Program-made: the position numbers and the translations under genes
Shown here: one piece after another, positions 44,938 through 54,556 of the stretch
Layout of the letters: every line of letters starts with the position of its first letter
How positions within the stretch are numbered: position 1 is the first letter of the stretch
Source of the DNA: Flavobacteriaceae bacterium MAR_2010_188
Lineage (GTDB): Bacteria; Bacteroidota; Bacteroidia; Flavobacteriales; Flavobacteriaceae
Assembly (NCBI GenBank): GCA_900104375.1
Contig: LT629302.1
Location: forward strand, 3,002,001 to 3,066,000
DNA length: 64,000 bases
Direction of reading: 5' to 3'
The notes under the pieces: model-generated
Database searches by the model: none
What the model saw: only the letters and a program-made list of their open reading frames with translations
What the model was told of the DNA's origin: nothing

Positions 44938-45798
44938 ATGGCCAACTTAAAAGAAATTAGAAACAGGATTGCGTCAGTGTCTTCGACAATGCAGATTACC
45001 AGTGCCATGAAAATGGTTTCTGCTGCTAAGTTGAAGAAAGCACAAGATGCCATTACTGCAATGCGTCCTTATTCTGAAAAGTTATCTGAGCTTTTACAAA
45101 ATCTTAGCGCATCCTTGGATGCAGATGCAAGCAGCAAATACGCCGACCAAAGAATCGTTAAAAATGTTCTTTTGGTGCCAGTTACTTCTAATAGAGGTCT
45201 TGCAGGAGCTTTTAACTCTAATATTATCAAGGAGACCAATAATTTGATTTCCCAAGAATACAAGGACAAAAAAGTCTCAGTAATCACTATCGGTAAAAAA
45301 GCGAACGATGCTCTTAAAAAGAAAACTGAAATTTTAGCTAACAGAAGTGATATCTACGACGATTTAAATTTTGATGGTGTTTCTGAAATCGCTGATGTTT
45401 TGATGCAAAAATTTATTTCGGGCGAAGCCGATAAAATTGTTCTTGTATATAACAAGTTCAAAAATGCCGCGACCCAAGAAATAATGGTTGAGCAATTCTT
45501 GCCAATCGAACCGATGGCTAAAGATGTCAATGTAAATCTTGATTACATTTTTGAACCTGAAAAAATCGAAATCGTAGAACAATTAATTCCAAAATCGCTA
45601 AAGACGCAATTGTTTAAAGCGATTAGAGATTCTTTCGCGAGTGAGCATGGCGCGCGTATGACTGCGATGCATAAAGCGACCGATAACGCAACAGAATTAA
45701 GAGATCAACTTAAGTTAACATACAACAAAGCAAGACAGGCTTCTATTACTAACGAAATCTTAGAAATCGTTGGTGGTGCTGAAGCTTTGAACAACTAA
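44938..45798 (+). CDS. atpG: F0F1 ATP synthase subunit gamma
   Basis: Central rotor shaft of F1, 286 residues. N-terminus LKEIRNRIASVSSTMQITSAMKMVSAAKLKKAQ and C-terminus SEHGARMTAMHKATDNATELRDQLKLTYNKARQASITNEILEIVGGAEAL form the conserved coiled coil. It is the last ATP synthase gene here. atpD and atpC are not in the window, as usual for flavobacteria where they form a separate operon. A terminator follows. Confidence 0.97.
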   Translation: MANLKEIRNRIASVSSTMQITSAMKMVSAAKLKKAQDAITAMRPYSEKLSELLQNLSASLDADASSKYADQRIVKNVLLVPVTSNRGLAGAFNSNIIKETNNLISQEYKDKKVSVITIGKKANDALKKKTEILANRSDIYDDLNFDGVSEIADVLMQKFISGEADKIVLVYNKFKNAATQEIMVEQFLPIEPMAKDVNVNLDYIFEPEKIEIVEQLIPKSLKTQLFKAIRDSFASEHGARMTAMHKATDNATELRDQLKLTYNKARQASITNEILEIVGGAEALNN

Positions 45799-45827
45799 TC
45801 AAATAGTTTCAAATTAAATAATAGAAG

Positions 45828-45851
45828 CCCCTTTTTTTAAGGGGTTTTTTT
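45828..45851 (+). terminator. intrinsic terminator of the ATP synthase operon
   Basis: CCCCTT pairs with AAGGGG (arms 45,828-45,833 and 45,839-45,844) around five T and is followed by seven T, 30 bases after the atpG stop. Confidence 0.85.
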
Positions 45852-45905
45852 ATGGAACAAGGTTTGCTTTAATACTAATGAATTCTAATATTCGTTATAC
45901 AGATT

Positions 45906-46415
45906 ATGAAACTTATCTCCTTACTTTCAATAACAATACTTACTATAATTTTTGCAATGTTCTACAACTGTTCAACCTCTAAGCAATTACAGGAACCAGC
46001 GCCAATACAGATAGGGGAAGCCTTTTACCAGTATTGGACCGCTGGAGTACAAGGTGGCGGAGCAGGAGTAGATGTTTATCTACCCGTTGTAAATAATCCA
46101 GATAATATTCAAGTAGACTCTATCTACTTTAGAAATATGGGTGCAAAATTGGATCTTGTCGGACAATCCAAAGATTTGTTGGTTGGGCATCTGATTAATG
46201 GTCAGAATAAACAAGAGGATTTAATTCTCAGTATCGACCCTAATGAAGAATATAAAAATCAGCTTCCAAAAGAGGCGGTGGTTATGCCATTTGTTATTAA
46301 AGATGATGAATGTATAATTTCCTATAACGAAAAAGGAATTGTAAAATATTTCAAGGTTAGTGGTATCCTGGAAAAGGAATCAAACAACCTTCCCAACATC
46401 ATTAAGAACAATTAA
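45906..46415 (+). CDS. hypothetical lipoprotein
   Basis: A 169-residue protein with a hydrophobic signal (residues 5-20) ending in a lipobox-like FYNC (Cys22), so it is probably a periplasmic or outer-membrane lipoprotein. The mature part is beta-rich (YYWTAGVQGGGAGVDVYLPVVN..., VDSIYFRNMGAKLDLVGQ) and without catalytic motifs. It stands alone between the ATP synthase terminator and the flippase gene. I do not recognise a functional family. Confidence 0.75.
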   Translation: MKLISLLSITILTIIFAMFYNCSTSKQLQEPAPIQIGEAFYQYWTAGVQGGGAGVDVYLPVVNNPDNIQVDSIYFRNMGAKLDLVGQSKDLLVGHLINGQNKQEDLILSIDPNEEYKNQLPKEAVVMPFVIKDDECIISYNEKGIVKYFKVSGILEKESNNLPNIIKNN

Positions 46416-46525
46416 GTTTCAATATTGAGAACGTCCAAGTTGGCTCTCTATTCTATTAAAGCGCGGTTCAATTTTTAAAGCTCTATCGAATTCAATACAT
46501 TTAGCCTAAATATTCAGCACCTGTA

Positions 46526-47989
46526 TTGAGCGCTTTTAAATCCCTTTTTAAACAAACTTTTATTTATGGTTTAGCCACAGTCTTGCCAAGGATGCTAAGC
46601 TTTTTACTAGTGCCCCTCTATACAACCAACGGGGTTTTGTCTTCTGTTGCAGAATACGGCAAGGTGAGTATTATCTTTTCGTATTTCGTTATATTCAATG
46701 TAGTCTTGGCTTACGGCATGGAGACGGCCTTCTTCAGGTTCTACAATAAAGAGGAAAGTCAAGAAAAAGTAACTGGCACAGCTTCAATTTCACTGATTAT
46801 CAGCTCATTTGTATTTTTCATCCTGGCTCTGATTTTTCAAGATCAAATTGCTGCGTTCACAGAAATCGATGTAAAATACATTATTCTTGTGATTTGGATT
46901 TTGCTTCTGGACGCGCTAGTAATTATTCCTTTTGCCTGGCTTAGAGCGACACAGCAACCTATGCGATATGCTATAATTAAGATTTTGAGCGTTGCGATTT
47001 ATATTGCTCTCAATTTGTTTTTCCTATTGCTTTTGAAAGATTTGGCGCCAAAAAGTAAATTCTTTGATAGCATCTTCAGACCTAATTTTGAAATCAGCTA
47101 TATTTTCATTTCTAACGTTATTTCAAGTGGATTAACCCTCATATTATTGGCCTCATTTTATTTTAAAAGGAAATTTATTTTCGATAAAATCTTATGGTCT
47201 AAGATGATGAAATATGCGTTACCGGTCTTGATTGCCGGTGTGGCATTTAGTATCAATGAAACATTCGACAGGATTTTATTAGATAGATTATTACCTGAGG
47301 ATATAGCCGAAACGCAGGTTGGGATGTATTCGGCTTGTTATAAACTTGCGCTTTTTATGACGCTTTTTGGTACCGCATTTAGATTGGGGATAGAACCGTA
47401 TTTTTTCAGTCACGCAAAAACTTCAAATCCTCAAAAAAACTACGCCCTCATCCTTGAATATTTTGTGGCCCTTGGGTCCATAATCTTACTTTCTGTAGTG
47501 GTGTTTGCAGATGTGCTTAAGCCGTATATAATTAGACAAGAAGCTTATTGGGAAGCAATGTGGATTGTCCCTATCATATTAATTGCCAACTTTTTCTTGG
47601 GGATTTATCATAATCTTTCCGTTTGGTATAAAATTACAGACCGCACCCACTTTGGTGGATACATTTCTGTCGTAGCTGCAATTGTAACCTTGGTGATGAA
47701 TTTTTGGCTCATACCAATCATCGGTTTTAAAGGTTCTGCCTTAGCAACTCTTTCGGCATACGGGCTAATGATGGTCATTTCCTATTTCTACGGTAGAAAG
47801 TATTATCCGATTCCCTATAATCTTAAGAAGATTTCATTTTATCTAATATTATCCATAACCTTATCTCTCTTATCTTTTTACCAATTTCGGGAGAACTACC
47901 TTATCGGGATTCCTATGTTAGTTGTATTTTTGGGGATTGTTGCTTTTTTTGAAAAAAATCAGATACAGCAAATGATTAACGGTAAATAG
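46526..47989 (+). CDS. second polysaccharide flippase (MOP superfamily)
   Basis: A 487-residue membrane protein with about fourteen hydrophobic segments. N-terminus SLFKQTFIYGLATVLPRMLSFLLVPLYT and the SINETFDRILLDRLLPEDIAETQVGMYSACYKLALFM block match the oligosaccharide flippase/MurJ-like MOP family. The start is TTG 46,526. It is not in the main polysaccharide locus but directly precedes dut and a sugar nucleotidyltransferase, so it may export a lipid-linked envelope glycan precursor. Substrate unknown. Confidence 0.88.
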   Translation: MSAFKSLFKQTFIYGLATVLPRMLSFLLVPLYTTNGVLSSVAEYGKVSIIFSYFVIFNVVLAYGMETAFFRFYNKEESQEKVTGTASISLIISSFVFFILALIFQDQIAAFTEIDVKYIILVIWILLLDALVIIPFAWLRATQQPMRYAIIKILSVAIYIALNLFFLLLLKDLAPKSKFFDSIFRPNFEISYIFISNVISSGLTLILLASFYFKRKFIFDKILWSKMMKYALPVLIAGVAFSINETFDRILLDRLLPEDIAETQVGMYSACYKLALFMTLFGTAFRLGIEPYFFSHAKTSNPQKNYALILEYFVALGSIILLSVVVFADVLKPYIIRQEAYWEAMWIVPIILIANFFLGIYHNLSVWYKITDRTHFGGYISVVAAIVTLVMNFWLIPIIGFKGSALATLSAYGLMMVISYFYGRKYYPIPYNLKKISFYLILSITLSLLSFYQFRENYLIGIPMLVVFLGIVAFFEKNQIQQMINGK

Positions 47990-48019
47990 AAATAGATTGC
48001 CGACAGTAAACCACTTACA

Positions 48020-48454
48020 ATGAAAATTAGAATAATCAACAAGTCCGATAATGAAATTCCTAATTACGAGACCGTTTCATCGGCGGGGATGGATTTACGC
48101 GCGTTTATTGATGAAAATATCACCTTAAAATCACTAGAACGAGCAATTGTAAAGACCGGTTTGTTTATAGAATTACCATCAGGATATGAGGCTCAAATAA
48201 GACCAAGAAGTGGGCTTTCGGCAAAAAACGGGATTACCGTCTTAAACGCTCCCGGAACGATTGATGCAGACTACAGAGGTGAAATTGGCGTTATATTGGT
48301 AAATCTTTCCAAAGATGATTTCAACATAAAGAGCGGTGACAGAATTGCTCAAATGGTTATTGCCAAACACGAAAGAGCAGAGTGGGAAGAAGTTGATGAG
48401 CTTTCCGATACCGAAAGAGGAAGTGGAGGATTTGGAAGCACCGGTATCAAATAA
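48020..48454 (+). CDS. dut: dUTP diphosphatase
   Basis: Trimeric dUTPase that removes dUTP and supplies dUMP. All five motifs are visible in 144 residues: [40 protein letters not shown] and the C-terminal [10 protein letters not shown]. It follows the flippase by 30 bases and precedes the nucleotidyltransferase by 55 bases. Confidence 0.97.
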   Translation: MKIRIINKSDNEIPNYETVSSAGMDLRAFIDENITLKSLERAIVKTGLFIELPSGYEAQIRPRSGLSAKNGITVLNAPGTIDADYRGEIGVILVNLSKDDFNIKSGDRIAQMVIAKHERAEWEEVDELSDTERGSGGFGSTGIK

Positions 48455-48509
48455 AAAAGAAAAATTAGTTCAAACTTAAAAATGATATCCGTTTATACGG
48501 GTTTTAAAT

Positions 48510-49529
48510 ATGAAAATTATCGTTCCTATGGCTGGTCGTGGATCACGACTTCGCCCACATTCACTCACAGTTCCTAAACCATTAATCCCAGTTGCAGGTC
48601 AACCAATCGTTCATAGATTGGTAAAGGACATTGCCAAGGTGGTAGATGAGAAAATAGAAGAAATCGCATTTATTCTTGGAGACCCTGCTTTTTTTGGTAG
48701 CGAAGTAGAAGAGAGCCTAAAGCAACTTGCTGAGTCATTAGGCGCCAAAGCTTCAATCTATAGACAAGATAAACCTTTGGGTACCGGACACGCCATCATG
48801 TGCGCTAAAGAGTCTTTATCTGGTCCGGCCGTAATTGCTTATGCAGATACTCTTATTCGCGCTGATTTTCAATTAGATTCTGAAGCAGACGCGGTTATTT
48901 GGGTAAAACAAGTTGATCGACCAGAAGCTTACGGAGTCGTAAAATTGAATGATAAGAAAGAAATCGTAGAACTCGTAGAAAAACCTAAGCAATTCATAAG
49001 CGACCTAGCGGTTATTGGCATATACTACTTTAAGGATGTTGGCGTTCTAAAAGAGGAATTGCAAGATGTTCTGGATCAAAACATTATAAATGGTGGCGAG
49101 TACCAGATTAACGACGGCATCTTAAGGATGATGAAGAACGGCAAAATCTTTAAGACTGGTAAGGTAGATGAATGGATGGATTGCGGAAATAAGGAGGTCA
49201 CTTTAGAAACTAATACTCGGATGCTTCAATTTATAAAAGAGGATAAGGAAGAGCAGTTGGTATCTGATAATATTGAAAACCATAATTCAAAAATCATTGA
49301 ACCTTGCTTTATTGCTAGTGGTGTTAAGTTGAAGAATTCTACCGTCGGACCAAATGTTTCGATCGGTAAAAATTCCGTAATCGAGAATTCGACCATAAAA
49401 AATAGCTTAATTCAAAATAGCAGCACTATTAAAAATGCTAACTTAGATGAAGCCATGATTGGCAATCATGTAAATTTTGACGGTAATTTTACCAAAATCA
49501 GCATTGGCGATTATTCCACTTTGGAATAA
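48510..49529 (+). CDS. sugar-phosphate nucleotidyltransferase
   Basis: A 339-residue NDP-sugar pyrophosphorylase. The N-terminus PMAGRGSRLRPHSLTVPKPLIPVAGQPIV (residues 6-34) carries the G-x-G-x-R nucleotide loop and PKPL motif. The C-terminal part (about 255-335) is a left-handed beta-helix with hexapeptide-like turns (STVGPNVSIGKNSVIENSTI). It belongs to the RmlA/GlmU-like group; the exact sugar (glucose, mannose or GlcNAc phosphate) is unclear. The trailing helix is Asn-rich and may mediate oligomerisation rather than acetyl transfer. Confidence 0.9.
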   Translation: MKIIVPMAGRGSRLRPHSLTVPKPLIPVAGQPIVHRLVKDIAKVVDEKIEEIAFILGDPAFFGSEVEESLKQLAESLGAKASIYRQDKPLGTGHAIMCAKESLSGPAVIAYADTLIRADFQLDSEADAVIWVKQVDRPEAYGVVKLNDKKEIVELVEKPKQFISDLAVIGIYYFKDVGVLKEELQDVLDQNIINGGEYQINDGILRMMKNGKIFKTGKVDEWMDCGNKEVTLETNTRMLQFIKEDKEEQLVSDNIENHNSKIIEPCFIASGVKLKNSTVGPNVSIGKNSVIENSTIKNSLIQNSSTIKNANLDEAMIGNHVNFDGNFTKISIGDYSTLE

Positions 49530-49564
49530 AATTTGTCACTCGAGCCCTAAATAACTGAACTTCT

Positions 49565-50947
49565 ATGATGTTTTCAGCTTTTATAACATACAGGCTAAGC
49601 ATTCTTCTAATGTTTATAGGCATGCTATTGCTGCCAATGAGCATTCATTCTCAGATAGATTACAACATAAGACCAGATGACGATTTAGGAAATAACGAAG
49701 ACGCTTTTCAAGAACTCTTCTTTGAATCGTTAAAACAGCGCGGAATCGAGAATTATCAACGTGCCGTAGATGCACTACTTAAAGCAAAGCAGGCAGATGA
49801 TTCAAAAACCGTCATTTACTATGAGCTTGGAAAAAACTATAATTCACTTAAGAATTTTGGCGCCGCAGAAGATGTACTTAAAGAAGCGGTGCTTAGAGAA
49901 CCCGAAAACGAATGGTATTTGGATGAACTCTACCAGGTTTATGTAAATCAAGATGATTTTCCTAAGGCCATAAAAACGGTAAGGCAGTTGGTCAAATATC
50001 ATCCAGATTACAAACAAGATTTGGTTGCCTTATACATCCGTGCGAAAGAATACAAAGATGCACTCAAACTTTTAGATGAATTAGATGTGGAGTTTGGAAT
50101 TAATCCAGAACGGGATTATTTAAGAAACCAGGTTTATACTTTGACCGGAAATGACGAAGAGCGTATAGAAAAATTGGTAGAACGTCTGGATAAAAATCCG
50201 GATAACGAAAGTAATTACTTAGCGCTTATCTACCGATACAGCGAACTGGGAGAATCCAAAAAAGCGTTTGATATCGCCAAGAGATTATTAATTGTAAATC
50301 CTAATTCGCAGTTGGTACATTTGGCGCTCTATAAATTTTATTTAGAAGGAAACGATACCCAAAACGCTATTAATTCAATGAAACTTGTGCTAAAAAGTCC
50401 AGAAATTAAAGCCGATGCAAAGACCAAAGTACTGAGTGATTTTGTGAAATTTGTGGACCAGAATCCTCAATATGAAGCAGATTTAATGGAGGCTACTAGT
50501 GAAGTTGCCGCAGATACAGATAACAAGAGTGCTATACAACTTGCGCAATATTATTTAAAGGCGAATGAAAAGGAGAAGGCCTTAGAATATTATAAGGAAG
50601 CATTAAAATCAGAACCAAATAATTTTGAAATTATCAAGGATAAATTGCTGTTAGAACTAGACGTTAAAAGTTTTGAAGACGCTCAAATTGAAAGTTCTAA
50701 AGCGCTAGACTTATTTCCTGCCCAGCCTATATTGTATTTAATCAATGGCGTTGCCAACATCAATTTAAAGAAATACGACCTGGCAATTCAAAAACTTGAA
50801 GCTGGTTTAGACTATTTAATAGACGATAAAAAAATGGAAATCGATTTTTATAAGCAGCTAAGTCTTGCTCATCAAGCTAAAAATGATTCTGCGAAGTCGC
50901 AAATGTATTTAAAGAAAGTAGATGAATTACAAAAGGACAACCAATAA
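49565..50947 (+). CDS. tetratricopeptide repeat protein
   Basis: A 460-residue protein with an N-terminal signal-like helix (about residues 10-29) followed by many TPR units (ENYQRAVDALLKAKQADDSKTVIYYELGKNYNSLKNFGAAE...). It is probably periplasmic and acts as a binding scaffold. It is co-directional with and one base ahead of the DUF4292 lipoprotein gene, then the EnvC-like gene. This conserved flavobacterial triplet suggests a joint role at the envelope. Confidence 0.88.
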   Translation: MMFSAFITYRLSILLMFIGMLLLPMSIHSQIDYNIRPDDDLGNNEDAFQELFFESLKQRGIENYQRAVDALLKAKQADDSKTVIYYELGKNYNSLKNFGAAEDVLKEAVLREPENEWYLDELYQVYVNQDDFPKAIKTVRQLVKYHPDYKQDLVALYIRAKEYKDALKLLDELDVEFGINPERDYLRNQVYTLTGNDEERIEKLVERLDKNPDNESNYLALIYRYSELGESKKAFDIAKRLLIVNPNSQLVHLALYKFYLEGNDTQNAINSMKLVLKSPEIKADAKTKVLSDFVKFVDQNPQYEADLMEATSEVAADTDNKSAIQLAQYYLKANEKEKALEYYKEALKSEPNNFEIIKDKLLLELDVKSFEDAQIESSKALDLFPAQPILYLINGVANINLKKYDLAIQKLEAGLDYLIDDKKMEIDFYKQLSLAHQAKNDSAKSQMYLKKVDELQKDNQ

Positions 50948-50948
50948 T

Positions 50949-51734
50949 ATGAAAGCTAGAATATTGATAGTAATGGTGTTGATATTGGGAATTATGGTTA
51001 GCTGTAAATCCACTAAGGGGCTTTCTACGGATGGGACGATCAGCGATAAAATGACTGCCAAACAACTTATCAAGGATAATGCAAGACAGGTTGCTAAATT
51101 CAAAACCTTACAAGCAAAGTTGAAGGTGGAATATACCAATGATGATAATTCTCAGAATTATACGGTTACCATGCGAATGGAAAAGGATAAAGCCATTTGG
51201 TTAAACGCGACTTTGGGATTAGCAAGGGTTATGTTAACCCCAGATAGTGCAAGATTTTATGACAAAATCAATAACCGTTATTACGACGGCGATTACTCAT
51301 TGGTCAGTGAATTTTTAGGAACCGATTTAGATTTTGAAACTATACAGAATATGTTGTTGGGTGATGCCATTTATGATTTGAATGATAAAAAGCATTTGTT
51401 ATCTAATGATAGTTCATCTTATATCCTTCAACCAGAAACACAAAATCCTGCTTTTGAAATTTTTTATCTTTTAGACCCAGGCCATTTAAAGATGAATTCA
51501 CAACAACTTTCACAGCCCAAGAAGAAACGGATGTTGGAGATAGATTATTCTGATTATCAGGAAGTCGACAAGCAAATTTTTCCACTAAACATGAAAGTTA
51601 TTGCAGTTGAAGATACTGAAGAAGTTTCTATTGCGTTAGAATACAGATCAGTAACCTTAAACGAGGAAGTACGTTTCCCTTTTACAATTCCTTCAGGGTT
51701 TAAAGAAATAAAGATTGATGACCTACCAAAATAA
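50949..51734 (+). CDS. DUF4292 family lipoprotein
   Basis: A 261-residue outer-membrane-type lipoprotein. I start at ATG 50,949 (MKARILIVMVLILG), one base after the upstream stop, which gives a clean signal peptide with lipobox MVSC (Cys18). The mature part (SCKSTKGLSTDG..., TLQAKLKVEYTNDDNSQNYTVTMRMEKDKAIWLNATLGLARVMLTPD) resembles DUF4292, a fold like the lipoprotein carriers LolA/LolB. It overlaps the EnvC-like gene by 17 bases. Confidence 0.85.
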   Translation: MKARILIVMVLILGIMVSCKSTKGLSTDGTISDKMTAKQLIKDNARQVAKFKTLQAKLKVEYTNDDNSQNYTVTMRMEKDKAIWLNATLGLARVMLTPDSARFYDKINNRYYDGDYSLVSEFLGTDLDFETIQNMLLGDAIYDLNDKKHLLSNDSSSYILQPETQNPAFEIFYLLDPGHLKMNSQQLSQPKKKRMLEIDYSDYQEVDKQIFPLNMKVIAVEDTEEVSIALEYRSVTLNEEVRFPFTIPSGFKEIKIDDLPK

Positions 51735-52941
51735 CCGCTTACTATTTTCTTTCATTTTCTTGTTTGTATGCTTCAACCTTATTGCGCAGAGCGCTAAACA
51801 AAAAGAACTTGAAGTTCGTCGTATCGAAATTCAAAAAGAGATAAAGCAGATAAATGCGCTTTTATATTCGGATAAAAAGAAAGAGAAATCGGTTCTCTCT
51901 TTAGTCGAAGATTTAAATTATAAAGTAAGGGTTCGTCAAGATTTAATTAAGGTTACCAATGATCAGGCAAACCTTTTGACGAGAGAAATCAATCACAATC
52001 AAAAGCAGATTTCTGATCTTAGAAAACAGCTTGCACAGCTCAAGGAAGAATATGCGGCCATGATCGTAAAATCCTATAAGAGTAGGTCGGATCAGAGTCG
52101 GGTCATGTTTTTATTGTCTTCAGAAAATTTTAAGCAAGCCTACAAGAGATTACAGTATATAAAACAGTATAGAGACCATCAAACCGATCAGGCAAACGAA
52201 ATTAAAGCCAAAACACAAGAGCTTCAAGATTTAAACCTTTCACTGCTTCAACAGAAGGAAGATAAAGAGAAACTCGTGGCAGAAAGTCGCATCGCAAAAA
52301 CAAGACTCGAGGAAGATTTAAAAGAGCACGAAAAATTGATGCTTTCAATCCGAAAAAATCTTACGGTTTATTCCAAACAGATAAAACAAAAGCAGCAGGA
52401 GGCAGATAAAATCGATAGAGAGATTGACAGGCTCATTAAAGAAGCAATCGCTGCATCCAATAAAAAAGCTGGGAAATCTTCAACTAAAAGCACTTTTGAG
52501 CTTACACCTGAAGCTAAGGCCCTAGCGGCAAATTTTGAATCGAACAAAGGAAAGTTACCTTGGCCGGTAGAAAGAGGTGTTGTAAAAGTTGGCTATGGTT
52601 CGCAACATTCACCAATCGATAAAACTGTGCCTATTGTAAGTAACGGCGTAAGGATTGCGACGGAAGAAGGTGCGAAAGCGCGGGCGGTATTTGAAGGAAC
52701 TGTATTATCGATTATTGTCATGAAAAAGGGTAATCCAACAATTTTGGTGCAACATGGTAATTATATCACTGCTTATAAGAATCTTTCTAAAATCTACGTG
52801 AAAATTGGCGATAAGGTAACTACCAAGCAGGATATTGGTGAAGTATTTACCGATAGGATTGCCGGCGAAACCATGTTGAGTTTTAGTATTTTCAAAAATA
52901 CCTCGACCCAAGATCCTTCCGCTTGGATTTCCGGAATGTAG
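51718..52941 (+). CDS. EnvC-like murein hydrolase activator with degenerate LytM domain
   Basis: A 407-residue protein started at ATG 51,718: signal peptide (residues 1-23, ending LIAQS), a long coiled coil (about 24-255) and a C-terminal LytM/M23 domain (about 285-405). The zinc ligands expected for an active M23 peptidase are not all present. The final HxH position reads MLSFSIF and the first H-x3-D motif is not conserved. This matches EnvC-type proteins that activate amidases at division instead of cutting themselves. Third gene of the TPR/DUF4292 operon. Confidence 0.88.
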   Translation: MTYQNNRLLFSFIFLFVCFNLIAQSAKQKELEVRRIEIQKEIKQINALLYSDKKKEKSVLSLVEDLNYKVRVRQDLIKVTNDQANLLTREINHNQKQISDLRKQLAQLKEEYAAMIVKSYKSRSDQSRVMFLLSSENFKQAYKRLQYIKQYRDHQTDQANEIKAKTQELQDLNLSLLQQKEDKEKLVAESRIAKTRLEEDLKEHEKLMLSIRKNLTVYSKQIKQKQQEADKIDREIDRLIKEAIAASNKKAGKSSTKSTFELTPEAKALAANFESNKGKLPWPVERGVVKVGYGSQHSPIDKTVPIVSNGVRIATEEGAKARAVFEGTVLSIIVMKKGNPTILVQHGNYITAYKNLSKIYVKIGDKVTTKQDIGEVFTDRIAGETMLSFSIFKNTSTQDPSAWISGM

Positions 52942-52945
52942 AAAT

Positions 52946-53455
52946 CTATTCGAATAGAGCTTTTAATTCGGTAGCTTCTTTAGGCTTCATCTTGCCAGCT
53001 AAGACCAAACTTAATTGTTTTCTTCTTAGCGCTCCATCAAAGCGTTGTTGCTCTAGTTCAGTTTCTGGTTTAATAACCGGTACCTGCACTGGCCTTCCCG
53101 TTTCGTCTACCGCTACAAAAGTATAAATCGCTTCATTCGCTTTGGTTTTATTGCCAGATTCACGGTCATCTATCCAAACATCTATATACACTTCCATAGA
53201 TGTTTTAAAAGACCTCGAAACTTTAGCTTCAACGGTCACGACGCTTCCTAATGCAACCGATTTATTAAAGGCGACATGATTAACCGATGCCGTTACCACA
53301 ATCCTTCTAGAGTGTCTTCTGGCCGCGATACTAGCGGCACGATCCATCCTTGCCAGAAGTTCTCCACCAAAAAGATTGTTCAGAGGGTTGGTTTCACTTG
53401 GCAAGACCAGATCGGTCATTATGGTTAAAGAATCCTTTGGAGATTTAACGGACAT
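52946..53455 (-). CDS. acyl-CoA thioesterase (YciA-type hotdog fold)
   Basis: A 169-residue hotdog thioesterase. The motif TNPLNNLFGGELLARMDRAASIAARRHS near residues 19-46 is the YciA/BFIT active-site region, and VTASVNHVAFNKSVALGSVV follows. It hydrolyses acyl-CoA, with broad specificity in the family. It ends five bases from the convergent EnvC-like gene and stands alone on the minus strand. Confidence 0.9.
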   Translation of the reverse strand: MSVKSPKDSLTIMTDLVLPSETNPLNNLFGGELLARMDRAASIAARRHSRRIVVTASVNHVAFNKSVALGSVVTVEAKVSRSFKTSMEVYIDVWIDDRESGNKTKANEAIYTFVAVDETGRPVQVPVIKPETELEQQRFDGALRRKQLSLVLAGKMKPKEATELKALFE

Positions 53456-53513
53456 ACAATTCTAATTTAGAATTGCAAAAATAAAGTATTTGGGAATGGT
53501 TTGGCGGGTAGAC

Positions 53514-54452
53514 TTAATCTAAAGCTTTCACTAGAAGCCAAGCATCGTTGTTCTGGGTTCTTTTGATTTCCCTTAACGCTTTTAAAGCCTCTAACCGATC
53601 TTCATAACTACTGTAAACAACTTCGTGCAGACCGTAACGATTGGTACCGATTTCACGAGCTTTAAATCCTAATTCCCTAAGTTGGGATACCTTTTTGGAA
53701 GAATTCTCTTGAACTCTAAATGCACCGGCAACGATGTGGTAATTTCCACTTTGCTTGTCGATTTTTAAAGTCGCAGATGGAAGCGGATTTTCAATCACAA
53801 AAGTCGCTTCTTGAATTTTAGAATCAAGTTTATCGTTTGCCTGTTGCTGAGCGATTTCGTTATAATTTTCTACTTGAGTATTGTAATAAGCAGTCGCGCC
53901 AAAACCTCCTGCAGTCAGTGCCAATAAGGCAATAGCCGCGTATTTAAGATAATTGGTAGATTTTCTTTTTTCTGGAGTTATTGTAAGTGGGATGACTTTT
54001 TCAATTTCTTCGACCTCTTTCTTGTAAACTTCTCTCTTAACATCAGTTAATTTGAATTGAGTAAGACCAAATGCATCCGTTAAATAGTTAACCTGACTAG
54101 AAGGTTCAAAAATCATTTTACCTTCTTTGTTCAAACTAATTTCACCGATATTATTAAAAGTGATTGTTTCTCCTTCGATTAAATAAGACTTGATTGACCT
54201 AACGTGTTTGTTAATTTTCTGGACTGCTAAATCGTAAGGAAATTTTTCAGTCTCAGCAATATAGTTGGCCAATAAGCCATCGTTATTCTGAACCTGCTCG
54301 TTAAAAGAGAGTTGTTTTTTAGGCGGGTAGAACGTTTCTGAACTATTATCTAATCGTGCGGAAACTTGTTTGGTCAAGAATGCTCCCAGTTCTGGTATGG
54401 TAACGCAATCGTAACGGTAGAGAAGGTCGCTTATATAATTGTCTAAATTCAT
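53514..54452 (-). CDS. HU-CCDC81 and SPOR domain protein
   Basis: A 312-residue bitopic protein. The N-terminal 1-140 contains two small HU/CCDC81-like domains (YISDLLYRYDCVTIPELGAFLTK and SYLIEGETITFNNIGEISL), a membrane helix lies at 168-190, and the C-terminal SPOR domain at about 232-312 (YHIVAGAFRVQENSSKKVSQLRELGF). SPOR domains bind denuded peptidoglycan at division sites. The cytoplasmic domains are bacterial relatives of HU. Divergent from dprA. A role linking chromosome or cytoskeleton to the septum is inference. Confidence 0.87.
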   Translation of the reverse strand: MNLDNYISDLLYRYDCVTIPELGAFLTKQVSARLDNSSETFYPPKKQLSFNEQVQNNDGLLANYIAETEKFPYDLAVQKINKHVRSIKSYLIEGETITFNNIGEISLNKEGKMIFEPSSQVNYLTDAFGLTQFKLTDVKREVYKKEVEEIEKVIPLTITPEKRKSTNYLKYAAIALLALTAGGFGATAYYNTQVENYNEIAQQQANDKLDSKIQEATFVIENPLPSATLKIDKQSGNYHIVAGAFRVQENSSKKVSQLRELGFKAREIGTNRYGLHEVVYSSYEDRLEALKALREIKRTQNNDAWLLVKALD

Positions 54453-54556
54453 CTTAAAACAAATTTAATTTTTTTAGAACGCTTAACAAGGCGGTTTAAT
54501 TATATTTATTAACAACCGGCTCTTAGTAAATTGTTAATTAGTAGATTTATCCTACA

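Noticed and set aside
40370-45798. Loss of atpD and atpC from the ATP synthase operon
   Set aside because: In flavobacteria these two genes usually form a separate operon, so their absence here is expected and not a defect.
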